Below, in pieces: positions 6,202-9,794 of a DNA stretch of 9,794 nt (position 1 is its first letter; every line of letters begins with the position of its first letter). The notes below the pieces were generated by a model, which did not search any database, had not been told where the DNA came from, and saw only the letters and a program-made list of their open reading frames with translations. This DNA comes from Candidatus Jorgensenbacteria bacterium RIFCSPLOWO2_12_FULL_42_11 (lineage in GTDB: Bacteria > Patescibacteriota > Minisyncoccia > UBA6257 > MFKM01). The stretch is from positions 1 through 9,794 of the forward strand of contig MFKM01000032.1 in NCBI GenBank assembly GCA_001779575.1. Reading direction: 5' to 3'. The position numbers were made by a program, and so were the translations under genes.

Positions 6202-6720
6202 ATGATTAAAACCAAAATTCAACAAACCCTGGTCATTGTCAAACCCGACGGGCTGATCAAAAGTCTGACCGGCAATATCCTGACGGCTCTTTCGGAAACG
6301 AAATTAAAAATTGTCGGCGCGAAAATCCTGAAAGTCCCGAAAAAATTAGCCGAGCTTCATTATGGCGACCTGAAAGAAAGAAAACCCCGGGTCTTCCCTT
6401 CGGCGGTTAAATACCTGATGGGCGAATTTCACACCGACAGAGTGCTGGCGTTAGTTTACCAGGGACCGGACGCCGTTGCCAACATCAGAAAAATCTGCGG
6501 CGCGACTAATCCCGAAGAAGCCGACCCCGTCAGCATCCGCGGCCGATACGGAAGAATCAACAGTAAAACCGGTGTTTTTGAAAACGTCATTCACACCTCC
6601 GAATCGGTTAAAAGCGCCGAAAAAGAAATCAGGCTTTGGTTCCAGCCGGGGGAATTAACCGAAACCGCGTTTAAAACCCAAAAAATAGCCAGAACCGAAG
6701 AAGCGACTATTTGGGCCTAA
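6202..6720 (+). CDS. ndk: Nucleoside diphosphate kinase, expanded form
   Basis: The 172-residue enzyme transfers the gamma phosphate of ATP to NDPs through a phosphohistidine, balancing (d)NTP pools in the cytoplasm. It shows QTLVIVKPDG (8-17), the GATNP loop (100-104), SIRGRYG (111-117), and the catalytic His131 in ENVIHTSES. It is longer than the usual 130-150 residues. There is an enlarged segment around residues 57-78 (after HYGDL), a short SKTGVF insert before the active-site His, and a C-terminal tail of about 25 residues after the last helix. The start follows the promoter: the ATG at 6202 is about 4 nt from the predicted transcription start. The longer upstream open frame has no family similarity and would run through the promoter. 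No terminator is visible after the stop, so readthrough into the small-gene cassette is possible. Confidence 0.95.
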   Translation: MIKTKIQQTLVIVKPDGLIKSLTGNILTALSETKLKIVGAKILKVPKKLAELHYGDLKERKPRVFPSAVKYLMGEFHTDRVLALVYQGPDAVANIRKICGATNPEEADPVSIRGRYGRINSKTGVFENVIHTSESVKSAEKEIRLWFQPGELTETAFKTQKIARTEEATIWA

Positions 6721-6728
6721 TTTATTTT

Positions 6729-6757
6729 TTGACAATTTTAAATTAACAAGTTATATT
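6729..6757 (+). promoter_or_regulatory. Strong sigma70-like promoter of the three-small-gene cassette
   Basis: A consensus TTGACA (6729-6734), a 17-base spacer and TATATT (6752-6757, 5 of 6) lie right after the ndk stop. The predicted start is near 6764, giving a leader of about 47 nt. It is one of the two best promoters in the window and implies the cassette is expressed strongly and separately from ndk. Confidence 0.75.
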
Positions 6758-6797
6758 AAAAATCGGAATAGCCACAGTTAAGCTCTTTAAAAAATAG

Positions 6798-6806
6798 AAA
6801 GGGGTG
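6798..6806 (+). promoter_or_regulatory. Strong ribosome binding site for small gene 1
   Basis: AAAGGGGTG ends 4 bases before the ATG at 6811. It is the best Shine-Dalgarno match in the window; most other genes here have weak ones or none. It fixes the start of the first small gene. Confidence 0.7.
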
Positions 6807-6810
6807 AAAA

Positions 6811-7050
6811 ATGTCTTTAGCGAATGTTTTGATGTCGGTCAAGGGCCGGTTTTTAAGGGATACCCGGGTCAAGACTGAAATCCAATTAATGCTTTTTAAA
6901 GATGAGGAATGCGAAGAATTTGCGATTTTTGAAATCCAGGCAGTGCTACGGGGGCGCATCTTTACTCTTGAACAACATCAGTGCGATGAAAAAACAGCTC
7001 TCAAGGAATACGAGAAAATACTGAAGGATTTAAAAAATATCACAAAATGA
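6811..7050 (+). CDS. Small protein of unknown function, copy 1 of a three-gene paralogous cassette
   Basis: A 79-residue protein that I do not recognise. It appears to contain beta strands (VKTEIQLMLF, AIFEIQAVL, RIFTLEQH) followed by a charged helix (TALKEYEKILKDLKNI), a compact alpha/beta pattern without signal peptide or membrane segment. Ungapped alignment with the next gene's product gives 31 identities over 79 positions by hand count. Shared are A-x-V-L, E-I-x3-L-F, F-E-I-Q, F-x-L-x-Q-H and A-L-x2-Y-E-x-I. It has a strong promoter and ribosome binding site of its own. Its stop codon overlaps the ribosome binding site of copy 2. Conservation between the copies argues that this is a real protein. 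Function is unknown. Confidence 0.8.
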   Translation: MSLANVLMSVKGRFLRDTRVKTEIQLMLFKDEECEEFAIFEIQAVLRGRIFTLEQHQCDEKTALKEYEKILKDLKNITK

Positions 7051-7058
7051 GGTGGCGC

Positions 7059-7346
7059 ATGCCCCAAGCGAGGGTTTTAACGATAGTCCAAAGCGAAGTT
7101 CTAAAAGCGACGCCGGTTGATGTCGAAATCAAAGTAATTCTTTTTGTGAACGACGAAGACCAAGATTTCAAAGTTTTCGAAATCCAAATAATACTAAAAG
7201 GCAATGTCTTCTCCTTAAAACAACATTACTTCCGCGAAAACGAAGCTCTCGAAAAATACGAAGAGATACGGGGGGAATGTAAAAAATACTCTGAAAACAA
7301 GAAAGGAGAATCGGATGGGCCAGCCCACAAAGGAACCGAAAAGTAA
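7059..7346 (+). CDS. Small protein of unknown function, copy 2 of the cassette
   Basis: A 95-residue product paralogous to copy 1: FEIQ, F-x-L-x-Q-H and A-L-x2-Y-E are all present, with the same strand and helix order. I chose the ATG at 7059 because GAGGTG (7049-7054) sits 4 bases upstream and because the copy 1 alignment begins there. An in-frame ATG at 7047 overlaps the copy 1 stop as ATGA and would add four residues. The C-terminal tail after about residue 76 (KKYSENKKGESDG...) is not in copy 1. Part of it is encoded by DNA that also carries the ribosome binding site and first codons of copy 3. Tight spacing implies one polycistronic message. Function unknown. Confidence 0.78.
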   Translation: MPQARVLTIVQSEVLKATPVDVEIKVILFVNDEDQDFKVFEIQIILKGNVFSLKQHYFRENEALEKYEEIRGECKKYSENKKGESDGPAHKGTEK

Positions 7347-7581
7347 ATTATTGAAAAGCGCCATCGTTAACCCGAATATATCCTTGAATCTTTTCAGGAA
7401 ATATGGACGGGCGGTCAACGGAAGATTTGAAATCCAGGTAGAATTGCCGCAATATCTCCGTGTTATAAATAGACACCAAGATTTTGAAACAGCTCTGACA
7501 GATTACGAAGAAATGGTTGAAGCGGTAGGGAAAGGCACACCCGAGGAAATCAGTGAATTCAAAGGAAAGTTTTTTGTTTAG
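7315..7581 (+). CDS. Small protein of unknown function, probable divergent copy 3 of the cassette
   Basis: An 88-residue product starting 32 bases before the end of copy 2 in a different frame. AAAGGAG lies 6 bases before its ATG, which supports the start despite the overlap. The middle aligns to the copy 2 core with a one-residue gap: RFEIQVEL against VFEIQIIL, and ETALTDYEEM against NEALEKYEEI. The middle motif F-x-L-x-Q-H is not kept (LRVINRHQ), the N-terminus is basic (KEPKSKLLKS), and the C-terminus adds an acidic stretch. Homology to copies 1 and 2 is therefore likely but not certain. A bidirectional terminator follows 6 bases after the stop. Function unknown. Confidence 0.7.
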   Translation: MGQPTKEPKSKLLKSAIVNPNISLNLFRKYGRAVNGRFEIQVELPQYLRVINRHQDFETALTDYEEMVEAVGKGTPEEISEFKGKFFV

Positions 7582-7587
7582 CGAGCC

Positions 7588-7620
7588 AAAAAGCCGAAGG
7601 TTTAACTTTCGGCTTTTTTT
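7588..7620. terminator. Bidirectional intrinsic terminator between convergent transcripts
   Basis: AAAAAGCCGAA (7588-7598) pairs exactly with TTCGGCTTTTT (7608-7618), extended by a G-C and a G-U pair inside. A T-tract runs to 7620 on the plus strand, and the left A-tract supplies a U-tract on the minus strand. It serves the small-gene cassette from the left and the glycosylase/MazG-like pair from the right, whose stop codon it touches. Confidence 0.9.
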
Positions 7621-8242
7621 ATTTATTTTTCCCGTCAATCACGATCAAAGCGTGAAAATCCTGATATAAACGGAAATCTTTTTTGATATTTTTTTCAAAT
7701 AATTCCTGAATGAAGCGATAATCGCGATTATTGGTTAGCAAATATTTCTTGACGAACCGCCTGGTGTATTCGTCAATGACAAAAACCGGTTTTCCCAAAG
7801 CGTAAAGCAAAATGCTGTCGGCTGTTTCCGGGCCGATGCCTTTTTGTTTCAACAAATCTTCTCTGGATTTCAATAAATCTATTTCCCCCAGCTTTTTCAA
7901 ACCGCCGTAATTTTCCAAAATAAATTTTGCCAGACCCCAAAGACAATCGGCTTTCTGCCGATAAAATCCCGAGGGTCTTATAAGCAAAGCTAACTGGTTT
8001 TCATTTTTCAGCCCTGATTTATAAATGTCTTTTAAAGAATCTATTCCTGCCTTTTTCAAATTAGCCAAAGCCAGTTCCGCGTTTCGCCAATTGGTCCGCT
8101 GGGTTAAAATCGCTCCGATAATAACTTCCTCTTTTTCTTTATTCGTTTTCGGCCTCCGGCACCACAAAACCCACTGACCCTTGGGGTGGCCGTATTTTTT
8201 CCGCAATTCTTGATATAATCCAAAAATTTTATTTTTCGCCAT
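7619..8242 (-). CDS. Endonuclease III/MagIII-like HhH-GPD DNA glycosylase without an iron-sulfur domain
   Basis: The 207-residue protein shows the HhH-GPD fold: TQRTNWRNAELAL (48-60), GFYRQKADCLWGLA (92-105), hairpin LLKQKGIGPETADSILLYA (130-148) and the catalytic Asp157 in VFVIDEYTRRF. The position of the catalytic Lys in bifunctional endonuclease III is Glu (GPET), so a monofunctional base excision activity, as in 3-methyladenine glycosylase MagIII, is more likely than AP lyase activity. It ends at FHALIVIDGKNK, where relatives with a [4Fe-4S] cluster continue with four Cys, so no cluster site is present. It starts 8 bases after the MazG-like gene and probably shares its transcript. The damaged-base substrate cannot be read from sequence. 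Confidence 0.85.
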   Translation of the reverse strand: MAKNKIFGLYQELRKKYGHPKGQWVLWCRRPKTNKEKEEVIIGAILTQRTNWRNAELALANLKKAGIDSLKDIYKSGLKNENQLALLIRPSGFYRQKADCLWGLAKFILENYGGLKKLGEIDLLKSREDLLKQKGIGPETADSILLYALGKPVFVIDEYTRRFVKKYLLTNNRDYRFIQELFEKNIKKDFRLYQDFHALIVIDGKNK

Positions 8243-8250
8243 TTGCTTTT

Positions 8251-8595
8251 CTATCGGTTGTCGCCGTTGCCGTGAAGCGCGCCGCGCTCTCTGCGGGATT
8301 GGAGTTTTTCAATGTTTAAAGCGGCGATCTCTTCAACGGAAAGCCCGAGCTCGGTGGCCAGTTGAGAAAAATACCACAAAACATCTCCCAATTCCTTGGA
8401 GATTTCCTTGCGGGTTTCTTCGTCAATAACTCCGTTTTTGTCCCGCAAAATTTTTTTGATCTTCTCCGCGATTTCACCGGATTCGCCCACCAAGCCCAAA
8501 GTCGGATAAATGAAATTTTTATCCTTATCGGGATAAATCGCCGTTTCTCTTGAAATTTTTTGATATTCCTCAAAAGTCATGCTTGGTTTCATCAT
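8251..8595 (-). CDS. MazG-like nucleotide pyrophosphohydrolase
   Basis: A 114-residue all-helical protein with the MazG metal motif E-x-x-E...E-x-x-D: Glu38 and Glu41 in GESGEIAEKI, and Glu68 and Asp71 in KELGDVLWYFSQLA. The end, NIEKLQSRRERGALHGNGDNR, is typical of small single-domain MazG-like proteins. The family hydrolyses (d)NTPs to monophosphates and pyrophosphate, cleaning aberrant nucleotides from the pool. Two adjacent ATGs (8595 and 8592) are possible; AGGA (8606-8603) lies 7 bases before the first. The next gene, 8 bases downstream, is a DNA glycosylase, so the pair would join pool sanitation with base excision (inference). The exact substrate is unknown. Confidence 0.88.
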   Translation of the reverse strand: MMKPSMTFEEYQKISRETAIYPDKDKNFIYPTLGLVGESGEIAEKIKKILRDKNGVIDEETRKEISKELGDVLWYFSQLATELGLSVEEIAALNIEKLQSRRERGALHGNGDNR

Positions 8596-8664
8596 ACATT
8601 AATCCTGTTGTTTTAAAAACGTTTTTCAATTTTCAATCTGCTTTTCTTTACTTCTATCCGACCT

Positions 8665-8979
8665 TTGTCGGCCTTGGCCGAAATGATTGAGCGACGGACA
8701 AAACATCGGGAATGGCCGTATCCCGATTTAATTTTGGTTGACGGCGGCAGAACCCAAGTCCAGGTCGCGCAAAAAATACTAACCCGAAACAAAATCAACA
8801 TTCCCGTTGTCGGCATCGCCAAATTCAAAGGCGACAAGCTGGTTTTTTTAAAAATAAAAAAATCTCTTCAGGAATTAATTTCTCCGTCTTTTAACCAGTT
8901 AAGAAAAGTCCGGAACGAAACCCATCGCTTTGCCAATTCCTTCAGAAGAAAAATCTTTGGCAAATCAACGATTGTTTAA
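8665..8979 (+). pseudogene. uvrC: UvrC C-terminal fragment
   Basis: About 104 codons match the C-terminal endonuclease half of UvrC, the excinuclease subunit that makes both incisions in nucleotide excision repair. Recognisable are LAEMIERR...EWPYPDLILVDGGRTQ and RNETHRFANSFRRK near the end, which carry one acidic (DGG) and the His active-site position of the RNase H-like domain. The GIY-YIG domain, the UvrB-binding region, the first catalytic Asp and the helix-hairpin-helix tail are missing. The frame is open only from 8617, with no UvrC similarity before about 8665, and no ribosome binding site or promoter is seen. It is a remnant truncated on the 5' side, divergent from the MazG-like gene and about 70 bases from its start. 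Confidence 0.8.
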
Positions 8980-9030
8980 ATTAAATTAGGCCGATCATCT
9001 GTCGCTTTTATTCCTGCGGAAATCGGATTT

Positions 9031-9794
9031 CTATTCCTGATAAAAAAGAAAGTCCAGAAACTTTTCAAACGGCGTTTTAACTGGCTCCAAATGGCCAGTC
9101 CGATTAAAAATCAGTTTAAGATTTGATTTGGCTTCTTTGACGCCGGCTCTGATAATTTCCGGCGCCATGCCGAAGTCAAACCAGCCGAAATTCAAAACCA
9201 GAGGCCTTAAAATGACATCGGCGCTTTCAAGGCGCGGCTTGGACAATTGATAAGCCGCGGCGTCAAGAACATTGGAAATCAGAAACGGCAATCGCATCCA
9301 GCTGAACGGCTTTTCCGATATATCCAGCCATTTACTGGAAATATCAACCGCGATCACGAAATCGGCGCCCATTTTTTTTACAATGTCCGCCGGCACCGGA
9401 TTGGAAAAACCGCCGTCCATCAATAATCTGCCATCTAAAGAAACCGGTTCAAAAATAATGGGCAAAGCGGCGCTGGCCCGGATAGCTTCAAGCAGGCTGC
9501 CCCTTTCCATCACCACTTCATCTCCGTTTTTGATGTCGGTAGCGATAGCCCGGAAAGGAATTCCGCAATCTTCAATATTTTTCGCGTTAAGGGCGTCGCC
9601 TAAAAAATCGGTGAAGATATGACCCTTGGCCCGCAGACTTTCACCGTCTTTTTTTTTGATAATTTTCTTGAATTTGAGAAGATCGTCTTTTCCCGCGTTT
9701 AAAAAAATATTCTCCAAGGAAACGATATTTTTGGTCGCCGCGTACCAACCGCCGACAAGCGCTCCCATGCTTGTGCCAACAATAAAGCTGATTT
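9031..9794 (-). CDS. Patatin-like phospholipase (RssA-type), N-terminus beyond the right edge
   Basis: Patatin-type hydrolase with a Ser-Asp dyad. The frame continues to the window end: upstream of the internal ATG at 9768 it reads ISFIVGTS, giving the nucleophile elbow GTSMGALVGG with Ser at 9771-9769. So the ATG at 9768 is not the start and the gene is open at the right. The catalytic Asp is in LLMDGGFSNPVP (codon near 9417-9415). ALPIIFEPV and FVIAVDISS are further family landmarks. Such bacterial proteins are cytoplasmic or membrane-associated lipid acyl hydrolases, often of unknown substrate. No signal peptide can be judged because the N-terminus is missing. It converges on the uvrC fragment with 51 bases between them, in which I see no clear terminator. 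Confidence 0.9.
   Translation of the reverse strand, partial: ISFIVGTSMGALVGGWYAATKNIVSLENIFLNAGKDDLLKFKKIIKKKDGESLRAKGHIFTDFLGDALNAKNIEDCGIPFRAIATDIKNGDEVVMERGSLLEAIRASAALPIIFEPVSLDGRLLMDGGFSNPVPADIVKKMGADFVIAVDISSKWLDISEKPFSWMRLPFLISNVLDAAAYQLSKPRLESADVILRPLVLNFGWFDFGMAPEIIRAGVKEAKSNLKLIFNRTGHLEPVKTPFEKFLDFLFYQE

Noticed and set aside
6811..7581. Small cassette proteins as ribosome-hibernation (RaiA/HPF-like) or toxin-antitoxin proteins
   Set aside because: The strand-strand-helix order is loosely reminiscent of HPF, but no signature residues match. Three related proteins in a row do not fit a toxin-antitoxin pair.
8655..8680. Short inverted repeats CCGAC/GTCGG and GGCC/GGCC at the uvrC truncation point
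   Set aside because: The arms are 4-5 bp and within or next to coding sequence. A likeness to the CTTT-loop hairpin near 6160 is probably chance.
8613..8837. Minus-strand frame across the uvrC fragment
   Set aside because: The plus-strand frame has clear UvrC motifs; the minus frame has no recognisable features and no ribosome binding site.
8980..9030. Possible terminator between the uvrC fragment and the patatin-like gene (CCGAT...ATCGG)
   Set aside because: Only 5-bp arms separated by more than 25 bases and no adjacent T-tract.
1..9794. CRISPR arrays, tRNA or rRNA genes, insertion sequences
   Set aside because: No regularly spaced repeats, no cloverleaf or rRNA sequence recognised, and no transposase or terminal inverted repeats. 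The only mobile element supported is the intein.

Overview
The window looks like a compact bacterial chromosome segment with AT-rich spacers, mostly short intergenic gaps and small gene clusters on both strands. UGA is used as a stop (for example in the PP-loop gene and the NlpC/P60 gene), so code 11 fits. My inference, from gene style only, is a Candidate Phyla Radiation (Patescibacteria/Parcubacteria-like) bacterium. Hints are the bacterial-type Tgt, the expanded Ndk, the PurD-like ATP-grasp protein, the MazG-like protein with a conserved HG.GDNR end, and the gene fragments. No rRNA or tRNA is visible, so the placement is tentative.

Left part (1-4167, minus strand). A PurD-like ATP-grasp gene is interrupted by an in-frame intein of 336 residues carrying a LAGLIDADG-type endonuclease. 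It has its own promoter and is followed with no gap by the start of a TsaC/Sua5/YrdC gene, which runs off the left edge. Upstream lies an AT-rich gene for a PP-loop protein resembling the peptidoglycan-precursor epimerase MurL.

Middle (4168-6720). tgt (tRNA-guanine transglycosylase) and an NlpC/P60 cysteine peptidase form a minus-strand pair ending at a GC-rich hairpin with a U-tract. tgt is preceded by, and overlaps, a 65-codon remnant of threonine synthase. Divergently, ndk is driven by a strong promoter so close to its AUG that the mRNA should be leaderless or nearly so.

Right part (6721-9794). A strong promoter and strong ribosome binding site precede three tightly packed small genes of unknown function. 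The first two are clear paralogues and the third looks like a divergent copy. A bidirectional terminator separates them from a convergent minus-strand pair: a MazG-like nucleotide pyrophosphohydrolase and an endonuclease III/MagIII-like DNA glycosylase without a cluster domain. A plus-strand 3' fragment of uvrC and a patatin-like phospholipase (open at the right edge) close the window.

The best candidates for something undescribed are the three-gene small-protein cassette and the intein in the PurD-like protein. Two gene remnants (thrC and uvrC), each abutting an intact gene, indicate past rearrangement.
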